Source: Streptomyces sp. CB01373 (GTDB taxonomy: Bacteria > Actinomycetota > Actinomycetes > Streptomycetales > Streptomycetaceae). Taken from it: 64,000 bases of DNA. Both the position numbers and the translations under genes were made by a program. The stretch lies in contig NZ_NNBK01000009.1 in the NCBI RefSeq assembly GCF_002803075.1, forward strand, positions 101,704 to 165,703. The letters run 5' to 3'. Below the pieces are notes generated by a model. It did no database searches and was not told the DNA's origin. It saw only the letters and a program-made list of their open reading frames with translations. Position 1 is the first letter of the stretch. Each line of letters opens with the position of its first letter. This document shows, in pieces, positions 41,617 to 49,671 of this stretch.

Positions 41617-42804
41617 ATGACCACACCTCACACCGTTCGCACTGTCGCCGTGCTCGGCCTGGGCCGCATGGGCGCCGCGATCGCGGCCCGACTCGCCGGC
41701 CAGAACTGGGACGTCGTCGGCTGGACCCGGTCCGGCCGCCACGTCGCCGGCGCCGTCGAGACGACTCGCGACCCGGAGGACGCCGTGGCGAAGGCGGACG
41801 TCGCGCTCCTGGCACTGTTCGACGGACAGGCGTGCCGGCAGGTCGCCGACCGCATCCACCCCGCCCTGCGACCGGACACGATCGTGCTGAACACCAGCAC
41901 CATCGCCCCCGCCGAGGCCGCGGCACTGGCACGGCGGCTCGGCCCGTCCTACGTCCACGCGCCCGTGCTCGGCTCCGTACCGGCGGTGGCCGCCGGCACC
42001 CTGCGGATCCTCGCCGCCGGAGAGCAGGACGCACTCGCCGGCGTCCAACCGCTGCTGCGCGCGCTCGGCACCGTACGGCCCGTCGACGACGCCGCCACCG
42101 CCGCGGCGCTCAAACTGATCGCCAACAGCAGTCTCGCCGGCGCCGTCCTCGCCCTGCGCGACGCACTGCGGCAGGCCGACGCCCTGGGCCTCCCCCGCGC
42201 CCAGGCGCTGGACGTCCTCGAACTCGGCCAGCTCGGCGGCCTGGTCACCCGCAAGCGGACCTTCCTCGCAGACGGGGCGGCCTCGACCACGGCCCCTGGG
42301 GAGTTCACGATCGGCGCGCTGGCCAAGGACATGGCGCTCCTGGCCACCGCGTCGAACAGCCCCCTGCGCAGCGCGGCCGACCTGGCCGGCACCCCGGCCG
42401 ACCCGGAGGCCGACATCGCCGTGGCCGCCACGGTTCCCGCCGTGGACGACGCCGTGCTCGAACCGCTGCGCCGCTACATCGAGGGCCACGCCACCGGCGA
42501 CCCCGCCCACTTCCGCGAGGCGTTCCTGCCCACCGCCCACATCGAGGGCATCCGGGACGGCGCGTTCGCGTCATGGCGCCTGGACGAGTACTGCGGGCTC
42601 TTCCCCGGCCACCCGGCCACGGACGAGCCGGCCCGCACCCGCCGCATCGACACCGTCGACGTCCACGGCACCGTAGCCACCGCGACCATGACCCTCCGCC
42701 ACGGCCCGGACACCTTCACCGACGTCTTCCTGCTGGTCCGGGCCGAGGGAAGGTGGCGCATCGCGAACAAGGCGTACCACCGGACTCCCCGGCCGGCGGC
42801 GTGA
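41617..42804 (+). CDS. NAD(P)-dependent 3-HIBADH-like reductase fused to an NTF2-like domain
   Basis: A 395-aa fusion. Residues 1-280 are a beta-hydroxyacid dehydrogenase-like reductase with VLGLGRMGAAIAARL, the ALFDGQ/TSTIAP region and the catalytic Lys helix ALKLIANSSLAG. Residues about 285-390 form an NTF2/Lumazine-binding-2-like domain (LRRYIEGHATGDPAHFREAF ... GRWRIANKAYHR). Reductases of this family are normally single-domain, so this pairing is unusual. LysR-controlled by position. The substrate is unknown. Confidence 0.82.
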   Translation: MTTPHTVRTVAVLGLGRMGAAIAARLAGQNWDVVGWTRSGRHVAGAVETTRDPEDAVAKADVALLALFDGQACRQVADRIHPALRPDTIVLNTSTIAPAEAAALARRLGPSYVHAPVLGSVPAVAAGTLRILAAGEQDALAGVQPLLRALGTVRPVDDAATAAALKLIANSSLAGAVLALRDALRQADALGLPRAQALDVLELGQLGGLVTRKRTFLADGAASTTAPGEFTIGALAKDMALLATASNSPLRSAADLAGTPADPEADIAVAATVPAVDDAVLEPLRRYIEGHATGDPAHFREAFLPTAHIEGIRDGAFASWRLDEYCGLFPGHPATDEPARTRRIDTVDVHGTVATATMTLRHGPDTFTDVFLLVRAEGRWRIANKAYHRTPRPAA

Positions 42805-42828
42805 CCGTCCTGGCCCTCTCATCACAAT

Positions 42829-42921
42829 GGTGCCGGGCCGCCGGTTCCGGCGGTGCTGTGGCTGATGGCGGGGGTGGCCGCGGCCCTGCAGGCCGTCCAC
42901 GACGCGGGCATCGTGCAGTGA
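42829..42921 (+). pseudogene. Ser/Thr protein kinase fragment
   Basis: An in-frame stretch reading PAVLWLMAGVAAALQAVHDA then GIVQ and a stop matches the helix leading to the HRD catalytic loop of Streptomyces Ser/Thr kinases (normally ...HDAGIVHRDLKP). The fragment stops exactly where HRD should begin. No start codon or ribosome site precedes it and no other kinase part lies nearby. It marks the left edge of the accessory block. Confidence 0.6.
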
Positions 42922-43023
42922 AGTAGACCGCGATGCCGGAAATCGGCTTCATAGCCATGGACATGGTCGTCTGGCGGGCAGCGTAGCCAGATCTCCTCCA
43001 TGCGCTGCATCCAGGTTCTTCGA

Positions 43024-43046
43024 TTGTCAGCGGCCCCTGTTACAAC
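43024..43046 (+). promoter_or_regulatory. RecA-independent DNA-damage promoter (PafBC type)
   Basis: TTGTCAGCG-N8-TACAAC fits the actinobacterial RecA-NDp consensus TTGTCRGTG-N8-TAnnnT with one mismatch in the upstream block and one in the -10. It is 32 bp upstream of the helicase GTG, with the correct orientation and spacing. Confidence 0.65.
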
Positions 43047-43077
43047 AGAGCCACTGAAACGTGATCGAGGGGACTTG

Positions 43078-46000
43078 GTGACGGAATCACAGGGTGGGGG
43101 CCAGCCGGTCGCTGGCGTGTACGAACGGCTGATCACTCAGGACGTGCGCGATGAGCTGGGGCAGCTCGCGGCCATGGGGTGGAAGGCCGTCGACGCCGAG
43201 GTGAGCAAGGAGTCCTCACCTCACGTTCTGGCCCGGCATGTCGGCGAGGTGGTCGCCCGCACGCTCAACCAGCTCCCCTCCGACCAGCGCGTCCCCTTCG
43301 TCAACAAGGTCCTGGAAGCTCTGGCCGTCAGCCAGACCGACGCCGAGCCCGTCAGCACGGTCGTCGACGGCCCCCGCCAACTGCTCGCCCTCGCACAGCA
43401 GGAGGCGCCGGGAGCCTATGCGATCCGCCCCCTCACTCCGCTGTCCGAAACCTCGTTGCTCACGAACTCGCCGGATGACCTCAGCCTGGGTGCCGAGCTT
43501 CGCGCCGAGCTCGCGACCGCGGACCGTATCGACCTGCTTTGCGCGTTCGTGAGGTGGTACGGCATCCGAGTCCTGGAGGACGCTCTTCGCGCCGCCAAGG
43601 AGCGCGGCGTACAGATCCGGGTCATCACGACCACGTACATGGGAGCCACCGACCGTCACGCGCTCGACCGGCTGGTGCGGGACTTCGGTGCGACCGTCAA
43701 GGTCAACTACGAGATCCGCTCCACACGCCTGCACGCCAAGGCCTGGCTGTTCCGGCGGAAGACGGGCTTCGACACCGCCTACGTCGGCAGCTCGAACCTG
43801 TCCAGAGCCGCACTGCTCGACGGCTTGGAGTGGAACGTACGGCTGTCGTCCGTCGCCACACCCGCGGTGCTGAACAAGTTCGAGGCGACGTTCGACGCGT
43901 ACTGGAGCGACACCGCCTTCGAGGCATACGATCCCGATCTCCACGGCGAACGCCTCGATGGAGCGCTCGCCCAGGCGGGCGGCACCAGCTCCACCACCGA
44001 CCTGAAGATCAGCCTCTCCGGTCTCGAGGTACGTCCCTTCCCTCACCAGCGGGACATGCTGGAGCGGCTCACCGTCGAGCGGGAGCTCCGTGGGCGGCAC
44101 CGGAACCTGCTGGTCGCGGCGACCGGTACCGGGAAGACGGTGATGGCCGCCCTGGACTACCGCAGCCTGTGCAAGGAGTCGGACGGCAGCCGGCCGAGGC
44201 TGCTGTTCGTGGCCCACCGCAAGGAGATCCTCAAGCAGTCTCTGCGTACGTACCGAGAGGTGCTGGACGACGCGTCGTTCGGCGAGCTGCTGCACTCGGG
44301 GCAGGACCCGCGCGACTGGAACCACGTCTTCGCCAGCGTCCAGTCTCTCGATGTGCAGCAGCTTGAGCAGCTGGCCCCCGATCGTTTCGACATCATCGTC
44401 ATCGACGAGTTCCATCACGCCACCGCGACGACGTACAGGCGGGTCATCGACCACTTCACGCCGAAGGAACTCCTCGGTCTGACGGCGACCCCTGAGCGGA
44501 TGGACGGACTCAACGTCCAGGACGAGTTCTTCGAGGGCCGGATCGCCGCCGAGATGCGGCTGTGGGAAGCCCTGGAGAACGACCTCCTGTGCCCCTTCCA
44601 CTACTTCGGTGTCCCTGACGGCACCGATCTGACGAACCTGGGCTGGCAGAGAGGCTCGTACACCGACCAGGAGCTCGGCAACCTCTACACGGGCAACCAC
44701 GCCCGCGCCCGGATCGTGGTGAAGCAGATCCGGGACAAGGTCTCCAACCCGGAAGCCATGCGCGCGCTCGGCTTCTGCGTGACCAAGGCACACGCGCACT
44801 TCATGGCGGACTTCTTCCGCGAGGCCGGTTTCAACGCCGTGGCACTCGACAGCGACTCACCCGCCGACACGCGCGCCCAGGCCTTGTCTGACCTGCGCGG
44901 CGGCAACCTCCAAGTGATCTTCTCCGTCGATCTGTTCAACGAGGGCCTCGACATCCCCGACGTCGACACGCTGCTCCTCCTCCGCCCTACCAACAGCGCC
45001 ACCGTCTTTCTCCAGCAACTGGGCCGGGGGCTGAGGCGTACCGAGACGAAGCCGGTACTCACGGTCCTCGACTTCATCGGACAGCACAGGGCGGAGTTCC
45101 GCTTCGAGGACCAGTTCCGGGCACTGACCGACCTCTCGCGGAACCGGCTCATCGAGCACATCGAGCACGACTTCCCGCAACTGCCGTCCGGCTGCCAGAT
45201 CATCCTGGAGGGCAAGTCCAAGGACCTCATCCTCGGCAACATCCGCACTCAAGTGAACGCCACGGTCAAGACGTTGGTGAAGGAGGTCCAGGCCTACAGC
45301 ACGCCGCTCCTCGCCGACTATCTTCGGGAGAGCCGCCGGGAGATCAAGGAGCTCTACAAACGCGAGAACTCCTGGACGACCATCCTGCGCCGGGCCGGTC
45401 TGATCGAGGAGTCCGCGTCGGCTGAGGAAGCGGCCCTACTCAAGCGGGTCCACGCTTTCCTCCATGTGGACGACCCGGAGCGCGCGGACGCCTACCTCCG
45501 CCTCCTCCAGGACGATGCTCCACCGTACGAGGAACTGGGCCCGACGGATCAGTCGTACGCCCGCATGCTGTTCTTCAACCTGTGGGACAACGCGGGAGGC
45601 TTCACCAGCTTCCAAGAGGGCCTTGCATCGCTTCGTCCTCAGCAGGCGTTCCGGGATGAGTTGCGACAGGTGCTGTCTCACGTCATCGAGCAGGCCGACC
45701 ACTTCCCCATCTCGCTGTCCGGCCGCCTCAGCCAGGTCCCGCTGAAGATTCACAGTGCCTACAACCGCTCGGAAATCCTCGCCGCCCTCGGTGTGGCCCG
45801 CTTCGGAGGGCAGATGCCGCGCTCCTTCGCTCAAGGGGTCCAGTGGGTCGAGGAGCTCCAGACGGACGCCCTGCTCATCACGCTGGAGAAGAACGAGAAA
45901 GACTTCTCGCCCACCGTCCGGTACAAGGACTACGCCTTGAGCCCGACGCTCTTCCACTGGGAGTCGCAGAACGCAACGGCCGAGGGCTCCCGAACCGGGA

Positions 46001-46215
46001 TGCGGTACCGACAGCACGAGCAGCGCGGCAGCCACGTTCTGCTGTTCATGCGGCGCTACAACGACACGGACATAGGCAAGCCCCAGCCGTGGATGCTCCT
46101 CGGCCCGGCGACGTACCAGTCCCACACGGGCAGTAAACCGATGGCGATCACCTGGCGCTTGAAGCACGATCTCCCGGCGGACGCCTGGACGTACTCGGCC
46201 ATCACGGCGAGTTGA
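43078..46215 (+). CDS. PLD nuclease-SF2 helicase-DUF3427 protein
   Basis: A 1045-aa predicted DNA-processing enzyme. The N-terminal third contains one phospholipase-D-type nuclease half-site (HAKAWLF at 219, then SSNLSRAAL). A DEAD/DEAH-type SF2 helicase follows: Walker A ATGTGKT with Lys353, DEFH at 443-446, motif V NEGLDIPDV, motif VI QQLGRGLRR at 646-654. The C-terminal ~400 residues are DUF3427-like. The GTG start has GAGGGG upstream. Enzymes of this architecture resemble restriction-type translocases and are suspected phage-defence or repair proteins. Its damage-type promoter supports this. Codon choice is less GC-extreme than in the neighbours. Confidence 0.87.
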   Translation: MTESQGGGQPVAGVYERLITQDVRDELGQLAAMGWKAVDAEVSKESSPHVLARHVGEVVARTLNQLPSDQRVPFVNKVLEALAVSQTDAEPVSTVVDGPRQLLALAQQEAPGAYAIRPLTPLSETSLLTNSPDDLSLGAELRAELATADRIDLLCAFVRWYGIRVLEDALRAAKERGVQIRVITTTYMGATDRHALDRLVRDFGATVKVNYEIRSTRLHAKAWLFRRKTGFDTAYVGSSNLSRAALLDGLEWNVRLSSVATPAVLNKFEATFDAYWSDTAFEAYDPDLHGERLDGALAQAGGTSSTTDLKISLSGLEVRPFPHQRDMLERLTVERELRGRHRNLLVAATGTGKTVMAALDYRSLCKESDGSRPRLLFVAHRKEILKQSLRTYREVLDDASFGELLHSGQDPRDWNHVFASVQSLDVQQLEQLAPDRFDIIVIDEFHHATATTYRRVIDHFTPKELLGLTATPERMDGLNVQDEFFEGRIAAEMRLWEALENDLLCPFHYFGVPDGTDLTNLGWQRGSYTDQELGNLYTGNHARARIVVKQIRDKVSNPEAMRALGFCVTKAHAHFMADFFREAGFNAVALDSDSPADTRAQALSDLRGGNLQVIFSVDLFNEGLDIPDVDTLLLLRPTNSATVFLQQLGRGLRRTETKPVLTVLDFIGQHRAEFRFEDQFRALTDLSRNRLIEHIEHDFPQLPSGCQIILEGKSKDLILGNIRTQVNATVKTLVKEVQAYSTPLLADYLRESRREIKELYKRENSWTTILRRAGLIEESASAEEAALLKRVHAFLHVDDPERADAYLRLLQDDAPPYEELGPTDQSYARMLFFNLWDNAGGFTSFQEGLASLRPQQAFRDELRQVLSHVIEQADHFPISLSGRLSQVPLKIHSAYNRSEILAALGVARFGGQMPRSFAQGVQWVEELQTDALLITLEKNEKDFSPTVRYKDYALSPTLFHWESQNATAEGSRTGMRYRQHEQRGSHVLLFMRRYNDTDIGKPQPWMLLGPATYQSHTGSKPMAITWRLKHDLPADAWTYSAITAS

Positions 46216-46227
46216 TCCACGACACCG

Positions 46228-46887
46228 CTAAAAGTCGGCGGGTTCGGCCTCGGCTTCGAAGTGCGCCTGAGCTCGCTCCAGAACCTCGTCCGGGTCCCGG
46301 CCATGGGCGCCGAGCCAGTGAAGGAGGTCGGCGATCACGTTGATCGCCGTCTCCTCCGCCACCGCCGTCCCGAGCCGAGTGAGCCGGGAGCGTTGTGGCA
46401 ACTTCGCCACGTCGGTATAGAGCCCGAGCACGTGCACGGCTCGAGCCATGCGCGGCCCCGAGGTGTGCCCGTCGTCCGCGGACAGACTCGTGCCCAGCTC
46501 ACACCAGGTGGCCTTGCGTCCGTCGGTGAGGTCGACGCCCCAACGGTCGGTGATGGCCTCGATAAGAGCCATACCGCGACCCGTCTCGGCGTCCGAGTCC
46601 GCGTCCGTAAGGATCGGAAGGACCCGCGGATCAGGGTCGTGGACTTCGATACGTAGGCGGGTGCCGTTCATGAAGACGGCGAGCGTGGTCGGAGTCGCGG
46701 GCCCCACGTGCTTGATGACGTTGGCGACGAGCTCGCTGACGCACAGCTGGGCGGCGTCGCTGACTTCCTGCAAGCCCCACAGCTCCAGGTGGAGCCGCAG
46801 CAGGCGCCGCAGTGCGGCAACCTCTTCCGCCTGCGCCAAGAACGGCAGTTCCCATGCCCTTCTTGGCATGCATCCGGCGCATTCCAT
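46228..46887 (-). CDS. histidine-kinase-like ATPase (RsbW/anti-sigma type)
   Basis: A 219-aa protein whose residues 15-135 form an HATPase_c domain: N-box CVSELVANVIKH, then DPRVLPIL and the G-box AETGRGMALIEAITDRWG. There is no sensor or phosphoacceptor. This stand-alone type is abundant in Streptomyces and usually sits beside Scr1 regulators, as here. The C-terminal 80 residues are helical and specific to this protein. I chose the ATG at 46887; the frame extends 45 codons. Convergent with the helicase (12 bp gap). Confidence 0.82.
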   Translation of the reverse strand: MECAGCMPRRAWELPFLAQAEEVAALRRLLRLHLELWGLQEVSDAAQLCVSELVANVIKHVGPATPTTLAVFMNGTRLRIEVHDPDPRVLPILTDADSDAETGRGMALIEAITDRWGVDLTDGRKATWCELGTSLSADDGHTSGPRMARAVHVLGLYTDVAKLPQRSRLTRLGTAVAEETAINVIADLLHWLGAHGRDPDEVLERAQAHFEAEAEPADF

Positions 46888-46965
46888 GATGTACCCCGCT
46901 TCCTCACTCAGACTGTCGACGAGGCCCTGTGCGCTCGGTGACCTCACAGCAACCAAGAGTTGCAG

Positions 46966-46990
46966 TGAGAGTTCCAAAATGGAACTCTCA
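46966..46990. promoter_or_regulatory. palindromic operator of the Scr1/ATPase pair
   Basis: Perfect 11-bp inverted repeat TGAGAGTTCCA/TGGAACTCTCA with an AAA spacer, and weaker outer pairing GTTG/CAAC. It lies between the divergent ATPase and Scr1-type regulator genes, 79 bp from the former and 114 bp from the latter. Confidence 0.75.
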
Positions 46991-47103
46991 TCTCCAACGA
47001 AGAGGAGCGCGACGCAGCACAACGCGCCCCGGCGCGCGCCACCTTGCCGTCTCTGCCGAGAGGCGACGACGATCTATCCGCACCGACAGGAAGGGTCACA
47101 GGC

Positions 47104-47949
47104 ATGACGGTTGGACCAACCACCCGTAGGCGCCAACTGGGAGCTGATCTACGTCGGCTCCGCGAGCTCAAGGGGCTGACTCTGGAGGAAGCGGGCGCTC
47201 GCGTCGGGATCTCGAAGGCGACCCTCAGCCGCTACGAGACAAAGGAAGGCTCGGTGAAGTGGCCGGCCGTCGACGCTCTTTGTCGTGAGTACGGCGCGAC
47301 GGATGAGGAGCGTCTGGCTCTGGTGGAGCTGGCCAAGGGCGCAAAAATCCAGGGCTGGTGGCGCTCCCTGGCCGACCCCATCCCCGAGTCCATGAACCTC
47401 ATGCTCACCCTCGAAGACGAGGTCGTACGCGAGGACCACTACGCCTGCATGTACGTCCCCGGCCTGCTCCAGACCCGCGCCTACGCCGAAGCGGTGCACC
47501 GAGCCTCGGAGGTGCAATGCCCGGAGCGCGAGGTCCAGCACATGGTCGACATCCGCATGAAGCGGCAGGAGTTGTTGGATCGTGAGGAACCACCGCGCAT
47601 CTGGTGCGTGATCGACGAGGCAGCGCTCCGACGACAGGTAGGCGGTCGGGAGGTCATGCGGCAGCAGTTGGAACACCTGCTTGCTGCGTCCCAACGCCCC
47701 CGAATCAACATCCAGGTACTCCCGTTCTCGTGCGGCGCCCACGCGGCAGCCGTCGGCAGCTTCGCCGTCCTCCGTGGTCAGGCACCCGAACTCGACGTGG
47801 TGTACGTAGACCTCATCGGCGGCGGCCTCTTCATGGAGAAGCCTCAGGAACTGGAGCGCTATAGGCTGGCGTTCGAATACCTCAGCGCTCAGGCACTCGA
47901 CTTCGAGTCCTCCGCTGAGCTCATCGAGCGGATTAGCAGGGAGCGTTGA
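47104..47949 (+). CDS. Scr1-family helix-turn-helix regulator (DUF5753)
   Basis: A 281-aa regulator: an XRE-type helix-turn-helix (GLTLEEAGARVGISKATLSRYE, about residues 21-42) followed by the DUF5753 effector domain with YVPGLLQTRAYAEAVH and INIQVLPFSCGAHAA. The ATG has AAGGG upstream. Its stop overlaps the DUF397 start by one base (TGATG). Such pairs regulate development or secondary metabolism in several Streptomyces (established for the class). Confidence 0.9.
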   Translation: MTVGPTTRRRQLGADLRRLRELKGLTLEEAGARVGISKATLSRYETKEGSVKWPAVDALCREYGATDEERLALVELAKGAKIQGWWRSLADPIPESMNLMLTLEDEVVREDHYACMYVPGLLQTRAYAEAVHRASEVQCPEREVQHMVDIRMKRQELLDREEPPRIWCVIDEAALRRQVGGREVMRQQLEHLLAASQRPRINIQVLPFSCGAHAAAVGSFAVLRGQAPELDVVYVDLIGGGLFMEKPQELERYRLAFEYLSAQALDFESSAELIERISRER

Positions 47950-48167
47950 TGGCAACGTCGGCAGAAGTGCCCTGGTTCAAGTCCTCTTACAGCGGCGGCA
48001 GTGGGACCGAGTGCATAGAGGCCGCCTTCGTCGCGTCCGGCGTACTCGTGCGGGACTCCAAGCAGCCCGGGCACGCCCATCTCACCGTGTCGGCGGAGGC
48101 ATGGACGGGCTTCGTCGCTGGCGCACGCCACACCCAATTCGCCGGCCGCCACCGCCCCACTGCGTAA
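47949..48167 (+). CDS. DUF397 protein
   Basis: A 72-aa protein with the complete DUF397 pattern: WFKSSYSGGSGTECIEAA, VLVRDSKQPG and a final AWTGFVAGAR. DUF397 proteins are small partners of Scr1 regulators, possibly acting as antagonists in a toxin-antitoxin-like pair. Translationally coupled to the regulator. Confidence 0.9.
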   Translation: MATSAEVPWFKSSYSGGSGTECIEAAFVASGVLVRDSKQPGHAHLTVSAEAWTGFVAGARHTQFAGRHRPTA

Positions 48168-48226
48168 GTCCCGCCTGGCGCCCGGTGCAGTCTCGCGACC
48201 CGGCGAACCAGGGGTGGACGGGTCCC

Positions 48227-48457
48227 TCACAAGGCGATCGGTCGATATGTCAAGGCCTGCTCGACCACCTCGTCGGCTGAGAGCGCTCGCTCTGGCGGCC
48301 AGTAGATCAGGTCGGCGACCCACCCGGTTGGACAGGCCAGGGCCCTGTCGAGCATGTCCAGCCAGTTGCTCGCCTCCTCATCAGAGGCGTAATCCACGTC
48401 CATGATCCGCTGCACGAGTGTGACGGCCTGAGCCCTGCTCATCTCCACTGCGCCCAT
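48227..48457 (-). CDS. colicin E-type immunity (Im9-like) small protein
   Basis: A 76-aa acidic protein: MSRAQAVTLVQRIMDVDYAS, then a helix and CPTGWVADLIYWPPE, ending LTYRPIAL. The order helix-helix-(P/T)xG..DLIY(Y/W)P matches the nuclease-binding region of Im9-family colicin immunity proteins. ATG with GGGGGA upstream; the frame is open 24 codons further. No colicin/pyocin nuclease is in the window, so it is an orphan. Alternative: a general regulator with the same fold. Confidence 0.65.
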   Translation of the reverse strand: MGAVEMSRAQAVTLVQRIMDVDYASDEEASNWLDMLDRALACPTGWVADLIYWPPERALSADEVVEQALTYRPIAL

Positions 48458-48523
48458 CAGATCCCCCTTCCTGCGCAGGAGCGCAATGGGCCCATGCGAG
48501 CTGGCGAACCTTGGTACAGATTC

Positions 48524-48541
48524 AGTCACGATCGGGTGACT
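48524..48541. promoter_or_regulatory. operator-like palindrome
   Basis: AGTCAC-GATCGG-GTGACT, a perfect 6-bp-arm inverted repeat between the divergent immunity-like and membrane-anchored protein genes. A second small palindrome GTGCA-ACT-GCAC-like lies about 15 bp further on. Regulator unknown. Confidence 0.45.
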
Positions 48542-48620
48542 TTCACCGTTTCAGTGCAACTGCACACGCCCTTCACCAGTCACACAAGGGCAACACGTAA
48601 GACATGCACCAGGGGAACCA

Positions 48621-49343
48621 ATGAGCCAGCAGTACCCGCAACAGCCTCAGCAGCCCAGCTGGGGAGGCCCGCAGCAGCCGGGGGCGCCCATGCCTCAGCC
48701 GCCGAAGAAGAGTGGTGCGGGGAAGATTGTCGGGTTCGGCTGCCTCGGTGCCTTCGCTCTGTTCATCGTGATCGGCATCATCGGCTCGATCGTGGGTGCC
48801 GGAGACAGTAAGAGCGACGGCAAGACCAGCTCCACCAAGAGCAGCGCCCCGAGCGAAGACGCCAAGGCCGACGATCTCGCCGAGACCACGACCTCTGTCC
48901 TCAGCGGCAACATCACCTCCTGGGTCGACAAGATGACCAGCCGCGGCGTCACCTGGGAGAAGCAGGGCACCAAGGAGAGCATCGCCGGACTGCCGCCCAC
49001 CCGCGACTGGTTCGGCGAAGCCAAGGGCGCCACCTTCAGCGCCCCCTCCTTCGTCGCCCACGCCATCACCGACACCCGCCGAGGAATCCTCAGCCTGTCC
49101 TGCGACGCCGCCGGCATCCCCGAGGGCGACCCCTCCGAGCAGGTCGCCATCTTCACCGACTGCGTAACGGCCGCCGCTCTCGACGGCATCGACGACGCCA
49201 AGGTCCGCACCTGGATCCAGGCCAAGCTGCCCGCCATGTACGGCAAGGACGGCATGCAGGCCGAACACCTCGAACTCGGCAAGGCCACGCTCAGCATGGA
49301 CACCGCCGGGGACACCGCCGCGATCAGCATCGAGTCGCAGTAG
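48621..49343 (+). CDS. membrane-anchored protein with Pro/Gln-rich cytosolic N-terminus
   Basis: A 240-aa protein. A Pro/Gln-rich start (1-30) precedes one membrane helix (IVGFGCLGAFALFIVIGIIG), then a Ser/Lys/Asp linker and a 150-residue extracytoplasmic domain with two Cys (LSCDAAG and FTDCV). The N-terminal composition is common in actinobacterial proteins neighbouring Ser/Thr kinases or FHA proteins. Family not recognised. Confidence 0.68.
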   Translation: MSQQYPQQPQQPSWGGPQQPGAPMPQPPKKSGAGKIVGFGCLGAFALFIVIGIIGSIVGAGDSKSDGKTSSTKSSAPSEDAKADDLAETTTSVLSGNITSWVDKMTSRGVTWEKQGTKESIAGLPPTRDWFGEAKGATFSAPSFVAHAITDTRRGILSLSCDAAGIPEGDPSEQVAIFTDCVTAAALDGIDDAKVRTWIQAKLPAMYGKDGMQAEHLELGKATLSMDTAGDTAAISIESQ

Positions 49344-49671
49344 TGACCTTCGGCGGTTGTGGTTCTTGAGGCCCGTTGCCGCGCTCCTCAGGAGGTGCCG
49401 TAGATCCCATCGGGATGGCCATCCTCCCCTCCTTGCCCAGCGATCCCAGAAGTTCTCCCACACCCCTCCCGCCCCACCACGCCTGATCTGCACCTTCCTG
49501 TCGTGCGGCCTTGCGCGGGGGCGACCTTGGGGCGAATCTGGAAGCCGCCCGTCGAGGGCTGCGGCAACGGGCGTGGGGGGCCAGCTGTCTGTGCCGAGCT
49601 GCCGGATTTCGGGACCGCGCACGCCGAGGTGGGCCGAGGGCCAGTACGGACAGATCCAAGGGGGAGTGGCC
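49344..49671. other. intergenic region before the FHA gene
   Basis: About 330 bp without a supported gene. Open frames here simply extend the FHA frame upstream without a ribosome site. No repeat or hairpin of note seen. Confidence 0.55.

Noticed and set aside
48524-48541. BldD box between the immunity-like and membrane protein genes
   Set aside because: The half sites TCAC and GTGA are separated by six bases, not five.
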